Source of the DNA: Bacteroidota bacterium
Lineage (GTDB): Bacteria > Bacteroidota > Bacteroidia > AKYH767-A > OLB10
Direction: 5' to 3'
Assembly (NCBI GenBank): GCA_016713925.1
Contig: JADJOH010000007.1
Span: forward strand, 62,001-126,000
Length of the DNA stretch: 64,000 nt
Both the position numbers and the translations under genes were made by a program. The first letter of the stretch is position 1, and every line of letters starts with the position of its first letter. Shown piece by piece: positions 37,104 through 46,812 of this stretch. The notes below the pieces were generated by a model. That model was not told the origin of the DNA, made no database searches, and worked only from the letters and a program-made list of their open reading frames with translations.

Positions 37104-39353
37104 TCAACTTCCGTATTGCCCTTATTGGTTGCTTCGTTTTCTTGCAAGTACATATCAATGCTCAACCGGTAGCAATGTTTAGGGATACCAGTATAGCGGT
37201 ATTCCATAATACCAATCGATTAGAGAATGCATGGGCAGGGGGAATGAATACACCTGTTTTTGGAACGATGGATTTGAATGGTGATGGAAAAATGGATTTG
37301 ATTGAATTTGACGCGCCCAGTTTAAGAGTCAATACCTTTATTAATCTGGGCATCGCAAATATGTCCAGCTATAAGTATGCTCCTGAATATGCCAGAGTGT
37401 TTCCGAAAGATCTGGAAGGATGGATAAGAACGTTTGACTATGATTTTGATGGTGATATGGATTTGTTTTCTTATGCCGGAGGTGCAATTTCATTATTTCG
37501 AAATGATTACACCCCGGGAACGGGTTTGACATTTACGCCGATCACTTATCAGATGGGAACACATTATGGGGGTTTTTCCACCAATATTTATGCTTCTCGT
37601 GTGAATGCACCGGCATTGACAGATCTGGATAATGATGGAGATATGGATGTCCTCGCTTTTAGTATCAGTGGCTCATGGGTGGAGTGTCACAAGAGTTACT
37701 CCATGGATTCATTGGGAGTGCCCGGACAGTTACTGCATTACAATATACCAGTATGCTGGGGATATTTTGTGTTAGCGAACAACACCAATACTGCTGTTCT
37801 TCCTCCTGTTTTGCCGACTTGTCCCCTTTGGGTCGCGAATCCTTCTGCACGAACTCCATTTGATGAAGCAGCTGAACCCGGAAGTGGTCCCTTGTCACTG
37901 GCAACACGGCAACAGAGGCATGCCGGATCCACTTTGCTGGCTCTTGATATGAATGGAGATGGCGATAAGGATATATTAAACGGTGATATTTTAGGTAACA
38001 ATCTTCTCTATATTGAAAATTGTGGTACTCCTGACTCTGCCTGGGTTTGTGCGCAGGACACGGCATTTCCCTCTTATGATATTCCTGCGAATCTGAACGA
38101 TGTGGCAGGCCCGCATTATTTTGATGCGAATAACGATGGAAGCAATGATCTGATTGTCTCGAATTTCTTTTTTACAGGAGAAGATTATTATAACGTGAAG
38201 TATTATCGCAACACCACAAACAATCAATCTAACGTTTTTGCCTATGTGAAAAACCGTTGGCTCGTTGATGGCATGATTGAAGTAGGTACAGGAGCACATC
38301 CGGTTTTCTTTGATGTAGATCAGGATGGTAAGAAGGACTTGCTGGTAGGAAATGATTTTTATTATAACAATAATTCTCCTGTAGGGAAAATCGCATATTA
38401 TAGAAATACAGGAACAGGTACAAAGGCAGAATATACACTAGTGACCGATGATTTTTCGGGAGTATCAGCTACAGGTCTGTTAGGTATATATCCTGCGTTT
38501 GGTGACCTGGATGGTGACGGTGATGCAGATATGCTCCTGGGAGAATCGGATGGTAACCTGGTCTATTATCAGAACATCGCGGGAACGGGTAATCCATGTA
38601 TTTTTATTCTTACTCAACTGAATTACCAGTCCATAAATATAGGCGACAATGCAGCACCTCAGCTTGTAGATGTTGACAGAGATGGGGATCTGGATCTCCT
38701 GATTGGCGAAAGGGCAGGCACGCTGAATTATTATAAGAATACCGGTTCTCCTACTGTACCTGTTTTTTCCCTGGAAACAAGCAGTTTTGGCGGATTAAAT
38801 GTGACGAAATGGAATTCGTTCGCCGGATTTTCCGCTCCCGTTTTATTTGATAACGGTAGTGGGTATGAGCTCATCGTTGGATCGATGAGCGGCTACCTCT
38901 ATCATTACAATAATATTGATGGGAATCTCGCAGGAAATTTCAATCTGGTGGATAGCATGTTTCAGAATATTTTTGAGCCACAAGTAGCGGTACCGGCAAT
39001 GGCGGATGTAGACAGTGATGGAAAATATGACCTTGCTGTGGGTAGTCTGGCAGGAGGTATTGTACTTTACACGCAGGATGCAACATTGTCAATCGCCCAA
39101 CCTGCCTCATCCGGTGCTTTCTTTACGCTCTACCCAAACCCTACAGAACAGCTCTTAAATATTGCACTAAGTCCATCGGCTGATCACCGACTCCTCATCC
39201 GGTTTTTTGATGTCAGAGGAGAATTGATTTATCAGCGGGAGGCTATTCACAGTAATATTACTGTTGATTTCTAGTCATACCCATCCGGTATCTATCTCTG
39301 TAGAGTGACGGGGGGGGGAGAGAAGTTTCAGTCAAAAGTTTATTAAACGTTGA
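37100..39353 (+). CDS. FG-GAP/VCBS repeat surface protein (copy 2), broken in its T9SS signal
   Basis: A paralogue of the gene before it, with the same blade order and loops (DLNGDGKMDLI, DFDGDMDLFSYAGG, DLDNDGDMDVLAF, DMNGDGDKDILNGD, DVDQDGKKDLLVGNDF, DLDGDGDADMLLG, DVDRDGDLDLLIGERAG). As written it stops at TAG 39272-39274 in the middle of the sorting domain (YPNPTEQLLNIAL ... NITVDF). The same frame continues YPSGIYLCRVTGG, and removing one G from the run of nine at 39310-39318 gives the expected end SFSQKFIKR and TGA at 39351. I annotate the restored extent. The first 724 codons are intact. It is coupled to copy 1 by ATGA, and the following lipoprotein starts 12 bases after the restored stop. 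Confidence 0.8.
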
Positions 39354-39365
39354 TCCTATTCTATT

Positions 39366-39827
39366 ATGTACATGAAAAAACCAAAAGGTTATTTACCCCT
39401 AAAAGGCAATCTGTCACTACTTTTTATATTCGGCATACTGGTGATGTTGTCCTATGGTTGTAAAGATAAAAAGGAGGAAGAGGTCATTGATAATTGTCTG
39501 GAAGGAAGAACCGGAAGCCTCAGCCTCGTTGTAAAAATGGTGCATCATGCCCGTCCCATTCCCGGATGCAGGGTATTTGTGAAATTCAATACTTCTGAGT
39601 TTCCCGGTGAGGACACCACTAAGTATGATTATAAATTGTCGGCGGATTCCAATAGTCCCTTTGCGACAATTGACAGTTTGACTTGTGGCAATTATTATAT
39701 CTATGCAGTCGGTATTGACAGCTTACTGGATCCCTCGAACTGGATTTGCAAAGGAGCCCTTCCTTACAGCACTACACTTGTAACCGGAATTGATTCCATG
39801 AACGTTTACATAACCGAAGGAGATTGA
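39366..39827 (+). CDS. Lipoprotein of the FG-GAP operon
   Basis: A 153-residue lipoprotein (hydrophobic core LLFIFGILVMLSYGC, lipobox Cys about residue 32; an internal ATG at 39372 would remove two residues). The mature part has a beta-sandwich look (RTGSLSLVVKMVHHARPIPGCRVFVKF, then NYYIYAVGIDS) with an Asp-Ser rich end, reminiscent of carboxypeptidase-regulatory or peptidase-associated folds, but no family is certain. Its TGA overlaps the next ATG by one base (TGATG), so translation is coupled. Likely a membrane-anchored part of the surface system encoded by this operon. Confidence 0.72.
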   Translation: MYMKKPKGYLPLKGNLSLLFIFGILVMLSYGCKDKKEEEVIDNCLEGRTGSLSLVVKMVHHARPIPGCRVFVKFNTSEFPGEDTTKYDYKLSADSNSPFATIDSLTCGNYYIYAVGIDSLLDPSNWICKGALPYSTTLVTGIDSMNVYITEGD

Positions 39828-41311
39828 TGAAGAAGTATAATTGGTTTGCCATTGTTCTTGTTCTGCTGAGCTCCTGTACCTACGATCAGTATGAGCCTGT
39901 TGTTGTAACGAGCAGCGGATATCCCACAGAGGTAGAAAGTATTATTGTCGGAAAATGTGCAACCGCAGGTTGTCATAATACCATCAGTAAAAATGCTGCT
40001 GCCGGATTGGATTTGAGCAATTGGGAAGTAATGTTTGAAGGTACCAATAATGGCGCCGTCACTATTCCTTATCGTTCTGACTTTAGTACAATCTGTTACT
40101 TTACCAATGTGGATAGTACTTTAGGGTTGGTGGTATTACCTACTATGCCGGTGAATGAAAATCCGCTTTCCGTTGCTGAATACATGGCATTAAAGAATTG
40201 GATTGACGCCGGAGCACCGAACAAGGATGGGTTTGTGAAATTTTCAGACGACTTAAACAGACATAAATTTTATGTGGTCAATCAGGGTTGTGATGTTGCA
40301 ACGGTGTTTGATGCAGATACCAGGGTAGCCATGAGAATTGTAGACGTGGGTCAAAACCCGGGTGCATCACCACCGGAATCGCCACATAATATTAAAGTGA
40401 CCCCCGATGGTTTATATTGGTGTGTGGTGTTTTTAAATGCCGACATTGTTCAGGTATTTAGTACTGCTACAGATCAACTGGTAAAAACAATTCCAATTGG
40501 AAATGGTATTGCAGGTGGATGGAATACACTTACCATCTCTAAAGATTCTAAAAAAGCATACTCCGTTGATTACAATGGCGGACGAGTGGCCTTTGTGGAT
40601 CTCGAAGCCGGAACTTCAAATACTGTTGGTCCTTTTCCGATTACGGGTAATCCATCTCCAAACCTGCATGGCGTGGCTTTAAATGCGACAGACGATACAC
40701 TATACGTTACCTGTCAGGAAATCAGTAAGATTTTAAAAATTCCGGTGAATGATATCATAAATTATCAGGATATAAATATTAATCCACTCGGGCCCTGGCA
40801 ACTTCCCTTTCCGATGAAGCCACATGAAATTATTTTCAGTCCTGATTATAGTAAGTATTTTGTTACTTGTCAGGATACCAATGTGAATCAGGTGAGGGTG
40901 TTTAATACTTCCAATGATCAGCTGGTGCAAGTGATACCTGTAGGCAAAGTCCCCTTGGAATTTGCTTTATATGAGGATGGCAATCTGCTCTTCGTGACCA
41001 ATACAGAAGATGATTTTTTTCCGGATATGCGGGGCTCCATCAGCGTTATAGATTTGAATACATTGACGGAAATTAAGAAGATCAAAGTCGGATGGCAGCC
41101 ACATGGTATTGCCGTTGATCCGGTAAAGCAGGTGGTGTACATCGCCAACAGGAATTATACCGGTGGTCCTGCACCGCATCATGCTGCATCCTGTGCCGGG
41201 AAAAATGGTTATTTAAGCATCATCGATTTAAATACATTAGAGCGTGTTCCTGACTTTAAACCCGAAGTGAGTGTTGATCCTTATGCAGTAGGTGTTCGGG
41301 TAAAGAATTAA
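39827..41311 (+). CDS. Cytochrome c-like plus YncE-type beta-propeller lipoprotein
   Basis: A 494-residue lipoprotein (MKKYNWFAIVLVLLSSC, Cys about residue 17). Residues 35-130 resemble the small haem c domain common in Bacteroidota: a CX4CH motif (CATAGCHN) and, downstream, LPTMPVNENPLSVAEYMALKNWIDAGAPN, where the Met of TMP fits the distal haem ligand. From about residue 140 onward comes a YVTN/YncE-like beta-propeller (VATVFDADTRVAMRIVDVGQNPGASPPESPHNIKVTPDG, VSVIDLNTLTEIKKIKVGWQPHGIAVDP). CX4CH is not the canonical CXXCH, so covalent haem is an inference. Coupled to the preceding lipoprotein; TAA ends 50 bases before the DCC-family gene. Confidence 0.78.
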   Translation: MKKYNWFAIVLVLLSSCTYDQYEPVVVTSSGYPTEVESIIVGKCATAGCHNTISKNAAAGLDLSNWEVMFEGTNNGAVTIPYRSDFSTICYFTNVDSTLGLVVLPTMPVNENPLSVAEYMALKNWIDAGAPNKDGFVKFSDDLNRHKFYVVNQGCDVATVFDADTRVAMRIVDVGQNPGASPPESPHNIKVTPDGLYWCVVFLNADIVQVFSTATDQLVKTIPIGNGIAGGWNTLTISKDSKKAYSVDYNGGRVAFVDLEAGTSNTVGPFPITGNPSPNLHGVALNATDDTLYVTCQEISKILKIPVNDIINYQDININPLGPWQLPFPMKPHEIIFSPDYSKYFVTCQDTNVNQVRVFNTSNDQLVQVIPVGKVPLEFALYEDGNLLFVTNTEDDFFPDMRGSISVIDLNTLTEIKKIKVGWQPHGIAVDPVKQVVYIANRNYTGGPAPHHAASCAGKNGYLSIIDLNTLERVPDFKPEVSVDPYAVGVRVKN

Positions 41312-41361
41312 ATCGATTTCTTATTGTGAATCTAAATGGAGAACGTGATCCGGAAAGTAGG

Positions 41362-41757
41362 ATGGAAGCACGATCAATTATTGTTTTTGATGGCTATTGC
41401 AATCTCTGTTCATGGAGCGTGAATTTTATACTGAAGAGGGATAAAAAGGCAAGGTTTGTTTTTACTTCGAATCAAAGTGAAGCAGGGAAGCGACTGTTTT
41501 CCCAACACAATATCAGTACGCCGGAATCTGTTTTGTTAGTGGAAGAAGATAAATGTTATTCGAATACGTCGGCCGTGTTTCGTATACTTGGTCATCTTGG
41601 TTTCCCCTGGAACATCTCCCTTGTATTTTTATTGATTCCTCCGGCGCTGCGAGATTTTGTTTATCGTTTTATTTCGGCAAGGCGTTACCGTTGGTGGGGA
41701 AGACGGAGCACTTGCAGGGTGGCTACTAAAGAGGAGATGGAAAAGTTTTTACCATAA
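41362..41757 (+). CDS. DCC family (DUF393) thiol-disulfide oxidoreductase-like protein
   Basis: A 131-residue protein from ATG 41362 (a GTG at 41326 is in frame upstream but gives a poor start). It begins IIVFDGYCNLCSWSVNFILKRDKKARFVFTSNQSEAGKRL, the family signature with the redox-type CxxC (CNLC) after DG. A hydrophobic segment (FPWNISLVFLLIPPALRDFVYRF) and the ending RRYRWWGRRSTCRVA follow, also typical. Probable thiol oxidoreductase; partners unknown. It may be the last gene of the FG-GAP operon, and ends just before a bidirectional terminator. Confidence 0.88.
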   Translation: MEARSIIVFDGYCNLCSWSVNFILKRDKKARFVFTSNQSEAGKRLFSQHNISTPESVLLVEEDKCYSNTSAVFRILGHLGFPWNISLVFLLIPPALRDFVYRFISARRYRWWGRRSTCRVATKEEMEKFLP

Positions 41758-41760
41758 AAA

Positions 41761-41783
41761 AAGCCCTGAACAATGCAGGGCTT
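41761..41783. terminator. Bidirectional terminator between DCC protein and mdh
   Basis: An 8-base stem (AAGCCCTG with CAGGGCTT) and 7-base loop between convergent genes, with A-rich sequence on the left and T-rich sequence further right. Confidence 0.7.
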
Positions 41784-41803
41784 ATCTGGTGCTTTATTGT
41801 TTT

Positions 41804-42745
41804 TTATTTTACAGCCTCTGTCATTTTATCGAGAACCGACATTACTTCTTTCACGGCAACGGATGACTTCTGTAATAAATCCATTTCATCCGGCTGAAGC
41901 TTCAGTTCAATGATCTCTTCAATTCCATTCTTGCCGAGTTTAACAGGAACGCCCAGATAGACATCTTTCATTCCATATTCACCCTGCAACCAGGCGCAAA
42001 CCGGGAAGATTCGCTTTTGATCACGTACTATGGCTTCTACCATTTGAGCGGCTGCAGCACCCGGCGCATACCAGGCGGAAGTTCCCATAAGGTTTACTAA
42101 TTCTCCGCCACCCACTTTTGTACGTTGAACGATAGCATCCAGCTTTTCTTTTGAGATAAGTTCTGTAACCGGGATACCTGCCACTGTGGTGTAGCGGGGT
42201 AGTGGCACCATCGTATCGCCATGACCTCCCATCAACACCGATTGAATATCTTTAGGTGAAGTGTTCAATGCCTCAGCAAGGAAAGCGCGGTAACGGGCAG
42301 TGTCAAGGATACCCGCCATTCCAAATACACGCTTGCTGTCAAAGCCTGAAGTCAGGTAAGAGCAATACGTCATAACATCCAACGGATTGCTGACCACAAT
42401 AATGATCGTCTTCGGACTATGTTTGATGATATTCTCTGTTACGGATTTCACAATACCTGCATTGGTAGCTATTAAATCATCACGACTCATACCCGGTTTA
42501 CGGGGAAGACCTGATGTTATAACTACAACATCTGAACCGGCTGTTGCAGAATAATCGTTCGTCACCCCTTTGATACGGGTGTCATACATATTGATAGGTG
42601 CTGTTTGCCACATATCAAGTGATTTTCCTTCCGCAGTTCCTTCTTTAATATCCAGAAGAATGACTTCGTTAACTAGTTCGCGTTCTGCAATGACATTCGC
42701 ACAGGTTGCTCCAACATTGCCTGCTCCTACTACAGTGACTTTCAT
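41804..42745 (-). CDS. mdh: Malate dehydrogenase
   Basis: NAD-dependent malate dehydrogenase of the LDH-like (MDH type 3) group, interconverting malate and oxaloacetate in the TCA cycle. The start at ATG 42745 gives MKVTVVGAGNVGATCANVIAE, the dinucleotide-binding fold; the open frame runs 34 codons upstream but shows no family similarity there. Visible motifs: GLPRKPGMSRDDLIATNAGIV (substrate loop with Arg), VVSNPLDVMTYCSYL, the catalytic His in LMGGHGDTMVPLPRY, and a C-terminal dimer region. The length is 313 residues, as expected. Confidence 0.95.
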   Translation of the reverse strand: MKVTVVGAGNVGATCANVIAERELVNEVILLDIKEGTAEGKSLDMWQTAPINMYDTRIKGVTNDYSATAGSDVVVITSGLPRKPGMSRDDLIATNAGIVKSVTENIIKHSPKTIIIVVSNPLDVMTYCSYLTSGFDSKRVFGMAGILDTARYRAFLAEALNTSPKDIQSVLMGGHGDTMVPLPRYTTVAGIPVTELISKEKLDAIVQRTKVGGGELVNLMGTSAWYAPGAAAAQMVEAIVRDQKRIFPVCAWLQGEYGMKDVYLGVPVKLGKNGIEEIIELKLQPDEMDLLQKSSVAVKEVMSVLDKMTEAVK

Positions 42746-42997
42746 TTGGTATAAGGGTTTTAAAATTATTGTGAATGGAGCCGCGAAGGTAGGAAAAACA
42801 GAAGGCTCAAAACAAGTACCCGGGATATGATTTTTATTGTGTGGCAAAAGGAATAGACTGTTGCAGTTATTTAAGCGCCAGGTATAACATTAGATCTTGA
42901 TAATGAAGTAGTTAGTAGAAGTAGAATAGGCGTGATGCTAATTTGAGAAGTTCATCATGTCTACCGGCGAAATGGATGATCCGGATATAGAAACAAA

Positions 42998-43036
42998 AAA
43001 GAGGCTATAAGGAGTAAATATCCTAACAGCCTCTTT
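42998..43036 (-). terminator. Terminator after gyrB
   Basis: A 9-base stem (AAAGAGGCT with AGCCTCTTT) with an inner pairing (AGGA/TCCT), 18 bases past the gyrB stop on its strand, with A-rich plus-strand sequence reading as a T-run on the gyrB mRNA. Confidence 0.7.
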
Positions 43037-43054
43037 CATTATTTTCAGTGGATA

Positions 43055-45025
43055 TCAGATATCTACTTTTGCATATTTCGCGTTCTTCTCAATGAACTCA
43101 CGTCGTGGTGGAACATCGTCGCCCATCAGCATGGAGAAGATATGATCTGCTTCTGCGGCGCTTTCGATAGTCACCTGACGAAGTGTTCTGGTATCCGGAC
43201 GCATGGTAGTTTCCCATAATTGTTCCGCATTCATTTCTCCAAGACCTTTATAACGTTGTACATTCACTGTACTTTCTTTTTCTCCGGCGAGTCTGCGGAT
43301 GGCTTCGATGCGTTGTTCATCTGTCCAGCAATACACTTCTTCTTTTCCTTTTTTCACGAGATAGAGCGGAGGAGTGGCAATGTAGATATACCCTTCTTCG
43401 ATGAGTTCTTTCATATGTCGGAAAAAGAAGGTAAGAATCAGGGTCGTGATATGACTACCATCCACATCGGCATCGGTCATGATCACCACTTTGTGATAGC
43501 GTAATTTTTCAATATTGAGTGCACGTTGATCTTCTGCTGTTCCCTTGCTCACGCCGAGGCCTGTGAAGATATTTCGGATCTCTTCGTTGTCATAGATCTT
43601 ATAATCCATGGCTTTCTCCACGTTCAGGATTTTACCACGCAGAGGAAGGATCGCCTGAAAATTACGATCGCGGCCTTGCTTGGCAGTTCCACCCGCCGAA
43701 TCTCCCTCGACAAGGAATATCTCGCATTTTGCAGGGTCACGTTCGGAGCAATCGCTCAATTTACCGGGTAGTCCGGAGCCGGAGAATGCGCCTTTACGTT
43801 GCACCATTTCACGCGCTTTTCGTGCAGCATGACGGGCAGTAGCAGCCAAAATTACTTTGTTGACGATGTTACGCGCTTCACGAGGATGCTCTTCCAGATA
43901 GTTGTTCAGCATTTCAGAAACCGCCTGGTCAACAGCACCAATAACCTCGTTGTTTCCGAGTTTTGTTTTTGTCTGTCCTTCAAATTGCGGCTCCTGAACT
44001 TTTACGGAGATGACAGTCGTTAGTCCTTCGCGGAAGTCATCGCCACTGATCTCAAACTTTAACTTGGATAAAAGACCTTCTTTATCTGCGTAGTTTTTTA
44101 GGGTTCGCGTTAAAGCACGACGGAAACCTGCAAGGTGGGTTCCTCCTTCATGGGTATTGATGTTGTTTACATACGAGTGAACATTTTCATTAAAAGAAGT
44201 ATTGTACGACATCGCTACTTCCACAGGAGTGCCACCTCTTTCTCCTTCCATGTAGATCACATCTTCAATCAGCTTTTCACGAGTGGCATCGAGGTATTCC
44301 ACAAATTCCACCAGTCCTCTTTCACTGTAGAACCGTTGTTTGTTCACAGCTTCACCGGCTTCATTCAATTCACGAAGGTCGGAGAGCGTAATGCTGATCC
44401 CTTTATTCAGGAAGGATAATTCCCGCATTCTGGTGGCCAGCGTTTCGTAGTTATAATCTGTTGTGATGAAAATGGAAGCATCGGGTCTGAAAAATATTTC
44501 AGTTCCGGTGAGATTGGTATCTCCAATGACTTTTACATCATATAAGGGTTTACCGATATTGTATTCCTGCTGAAAAATCTTTCCGTTACGATAAACGGTT
44601 GCAATCAATGTGGACGAAAGTGCATTCACGCAACTGACACCCACTCCATGCAAACCGCCGGAAACTTTATAGGAATCTTTGTCAAATTTACCACCGGCAT
44701 GTAAAACGGTCATCACCACTTCCAGTGCCGATTTGCCTTCCTTATGATGCATATCGGTAGGAATACCGCGTCCATCATCTCTAACTGTGATGCTGTTATC
44801 AGCATTAATATAAACCTCAATATTCTTACAATGACCGGCAAGAGCCTCATCAATGGAGTTATCGACTACTTCGTACACCAGATGATGCAGACCTTTTATG
44901 CCGATGTCGCCAATGTACATGGCCGGACGCTTTCGAACTGCCTCAAGTCCTTCAAGGACCTGAATGCTATCGGCGGAATATTCGTTGTGCTTTAATTCTT
45001 CTTTTTCCAAGACTTGTTCGCTCAT
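43055..45025 (-). CDS. gyrB: DNA gyrase subunit B
   Basis: ATPase subunit of DNA gyrase, 656 residues and intact. The GHKL ATPase domain is marked by YEVVDNSIDEALAGHC, VRDDGRGIPTDMH and GKFDKDSYKVSGGLHGVGVSCVNAL; the transducer domain by QEPQFEGQTKTKLGN. The Toprim domain follows with EIFLVEGDSAGGTAKQGRDR, LRGKILNVEKA and the metal site TDADVDGSHI. The C-terminal QRYKGLGEMNAEQLWETTM matches the family. No gyrA is in the window. A -7 box lies 36 bases upstream and a terminator follows, so it appears monocistronic. Confidence 0.98.
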   Translation of the reverse strand: MSEQVLEKEELKHNEYSADSIQVLEGLEAVRKRPAMYIGDIGIKGLHHLVYEVVDNSIDEALAGHCKNIEVYINADNSITVRDDGRGIPTDMHHKEGKSALEVVMTVLHAGGKFDKDSYKVSGGLHGVGVSCVNALSSTLIATVYRNGKIFQQEYNIGKPLYDVKVIGDTNLTGTEIFFRPDASIFITTDYNYETLATRMRELSFLNKGISITLSDLRELNEAGEAVNKQRFYSERGLVEFVEYLDATREKLIEDVIYMEGERGGTPVEVAMSYNTSFNENVHSYVNNINTHEGGTHLAGFRRALTRTLKNYADKEGLLSKLKFEISGDDFREGLTTVISVKVQEPQFEGQTKTKLGNNEVIGAVDQAVSEMLNNYLEEHPREARNIVNKVILAATARHAARKAREMVQRKGAFSGSGLPGKLSDCSERDPAKCEIFLVEGDSAGGTAKQGRDRNFQAILPLRGKILNVEKAMDYKIYDNEEIRNIFTGLGVSKGTAEDQRALNIEKLRYHKVVIMTDADVDGSHITTLILTFFFRHMKELIEEGYIYIATPPLYLVKKGKEEVYCWTDEQRIEAIRRLAGEKESTVNVQRYKGLGEMNAEQLWETTMRPDTRTLRQVTIESAAEADHIFSMLMGDDVPPRREFIEKNAKYAKVDI

Positions 45026-45060
45026 TATCAGTTAGTTAACCTATATTTATCTAAGGAAAA

Positions 45061-45068
45061 CAAAGATA
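45061..45068 (-). promoter_or_regulatory. -7 box TATCTTTG before gyrB
   Basis: Read on the minus strand, TATCTTTG fits TAnnTTTG and ends 35 bases before the gyrB ATG. Confidence 0.4.
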
Positions 45069-45291
45069 CGGATTTTAATGCTTTCTAAGGCGCTATTTCC
45101 GTGGAGATGTTAATAATTACCAAAACTGTTGAAAACGTTTATTTAATCCTGTTTTATATGGAAATAGGGAATAGAATTTAATGGCGATTGATGGTCCGGT
45201 TTGACCAGGCAATTTTAAAGGCGATATGGGGAACACTGCAGTATTCAAAGTAAAACTAATTTATCCTTAAGTTATTGTTAATGGAAAAAAG

Positions 45292-46812
45292 ATGATGCAT
45301 TATTTACAATTTTGTGCCATGAACGCAATTAAACGTTTTTACAACGAGCATCCCCTGAGAACAATATTGGCGTTGGGGCTATTCTTTCGATTGATAGCTG
45401 TAATTTTTTCGAAAGGATTTGGAATGCATGACGATCATTTTCTGGTGATTGAAGCTGCGCAGAGTTGGGCTGACGGGTATGATTACAACAATTGGCTTCC
45501 ATGGAACAATAGCGGAAAGCCAAGTGGTCATAGTTGGTTTTATGTGGGCTTACATTTTTTCCTTTTAAAAGCACTCAATTTTATCGGACTCGATGATCCA
45601 CAGGGGAAAATGTACATCGTTCGTTTTTTACATGCCATTTATTCAATGGGTGTTATCGTATTTGGCTACCGGATTGCCCGGCGTTTAGGAAATGAAAAAG
45701 ATGCGATCAGAGTAGCCTGGTTTTTAGCCTTGATGTGGTTTATTCCCTCTTCCAGTGTCAGAAATTTAGTGGAATGGGTATGTGTGGTCCCACTCTTACT
45801 TTCTTCACTCTATCTCATCAAAGCCGAACAGGAAGGAAACCGGCAACGCCATTTTATTTTATCCGGATTATTTGCCGGAATTGCCATGAGTATTCGATTT
45901 CAGTCCTTGTTTTTTCTGGCGGGAACCGGATTGTATTTATTGTATAGAGGGAAAATTAAAGGAGGACTTTTACTTGCTGCAGGTTTTGTGTTTGCCTTCT
46001 TCATTACTCAGGGTGCGGATTTGATTTTTTATCATCGCCCCTTTGTGGAGGTAACCGAATACATTCAGTATAATTTGTTAAACGCCACCACTTACTTCGA
46101 CCGGCCCTGGTATCAATACTTACTAACGGTTGGGGGTATGCTCATTCCACCGGTGAGTATTTTTCTCATCATCGGTTATTGTAAGGCCTGGAAAAAAGTA
46201 TTGGTGATCATACTTCCTTCGTTGGTATTCTTTCTTTTTCATTCCTGGTTTCCGAATAAGCAAGAACGTTTTATCCTGCCGTTTATTCCTTTCTTTATCA
46301 TCGCAGGAACAATTGGCTGGGGTATGTTTCGCGAAGGCAAATTAATGAGTAAAGCTGAACTCTTTTCATGGCGTTTTTTCTGGATCTTGAACACTGCCGG
46401 ATTATTGGTGTTGAGTACGACCTATTCAAAACGCTCTATGACAGAGGCCATGTATTATTTGTATCAACAACCCGACTTCAATAATTTCATAATGGAAGTC
46501 AGTCATAGGGATTCGCCCCAATGGCCGCCTCAGTTTTATTCGGGGAAATGGAATCAGGCCTTTTGTATATATAAAGAGTATCCCACCGAAAGATTCGTCA
46601 CCTACATACAACAGCATCCCTCGGAGTATCCTCATTATATATTATTTTTCCAGGAGGATCATGTATGGAACCGCATCGCAAAATTTAAGAAGGTAACCGG
46701 CGCTGAATTAACCTTTGTTCACAAGGCGACCCCCAGTTGGTTCGATGCATTATTGCATTGGTTGAATCCCCGCAATAAAAATGAACCGGTGTATATTTTT
46801 CTTATCAATTGA
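45292..46812 (+). CDS. GT22-like membrane mannosyltransferase
   Basis: A 506-residue polytopic membrane protein (start could also be 45319, MNAIKRF). It has the shape of C-type membrane glycosyltransferases: an acidic loop after the first helix (GFGMHDDHFLVIEAAQSWADG), about ten membrane helices, and the loop HSWFPNKQERFILPFIPFF, which resembles the H-K-E/Q-R-F-x-x-P segment of the Alg9/PIG-B (GT22) family that uses a polyprenyl-phosphate sugar donor. The C-terminal 130 residues are outside the membrane. Donor and acceptor unknown; a role in cell-surface glycan assembly is inferred. It stands alone, with 266 bases upstream to the divergent gyrB. Confidence 0.75.
   Translation: MMHYLQFCAMNAIKRFYNEHPLRTILALGLFFRLIAVIFSKGFGMHDDHFLVIEAAQSWADGYDYNNWLPWNNSGKPSGHSWFYVGLHFFLLKALNFIGLDDPQGKMYIVRFLHAIYSMGVIVFGYRIARRLGNEKDAIRVAWFLALMWFIPSSSVRNLVEWVCVVPLLLSSLYLIKAEQEGNRQRHFILSGLFAGIAMSIRFQSLFFLAGTGLYLLYRGKIKGGLLLAAGFVFAFFITQGADLIFYHRPFVEVTEYIQYNLLNATTYFDRPWYQYLLTVGGMLIPPVSIFLIIGYCKAWKKVLVIILPSLVFFLFHSWFPNKQERFILPFIPFFIIAGTIGWGMFREGKLMSKAELFSWRFFWILNTAGLLVLSTTYSKRSMTEAMYYLYQQPDFNNFIMEVSHRDSPQWPPQFYSGKWNQAFCIYKEYPTERFVTYIQQHPSEYPHYILFFQEDHVWNRIAKFKKVTGAELTFVHKATPSWFDALLHWLNPRNKNEPVYIFLIN

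Noticed and set aside
37665..38066. 133-codon open frame on the minus strand inside an FG-GAP gene
   Set aside because: No family similarity or start signal; fully covered by the FG-GAP coding frame.
39272..39274. TAG recoded as an amino acid
   Set aside because: The window itself encodes a normal RF1 (PAT tripeptide, GGQ loop), which terminates at UAG, and no pyrrolysine or other recoding genes are seen. Other genes here end in TAG as well, for example holA and proS.
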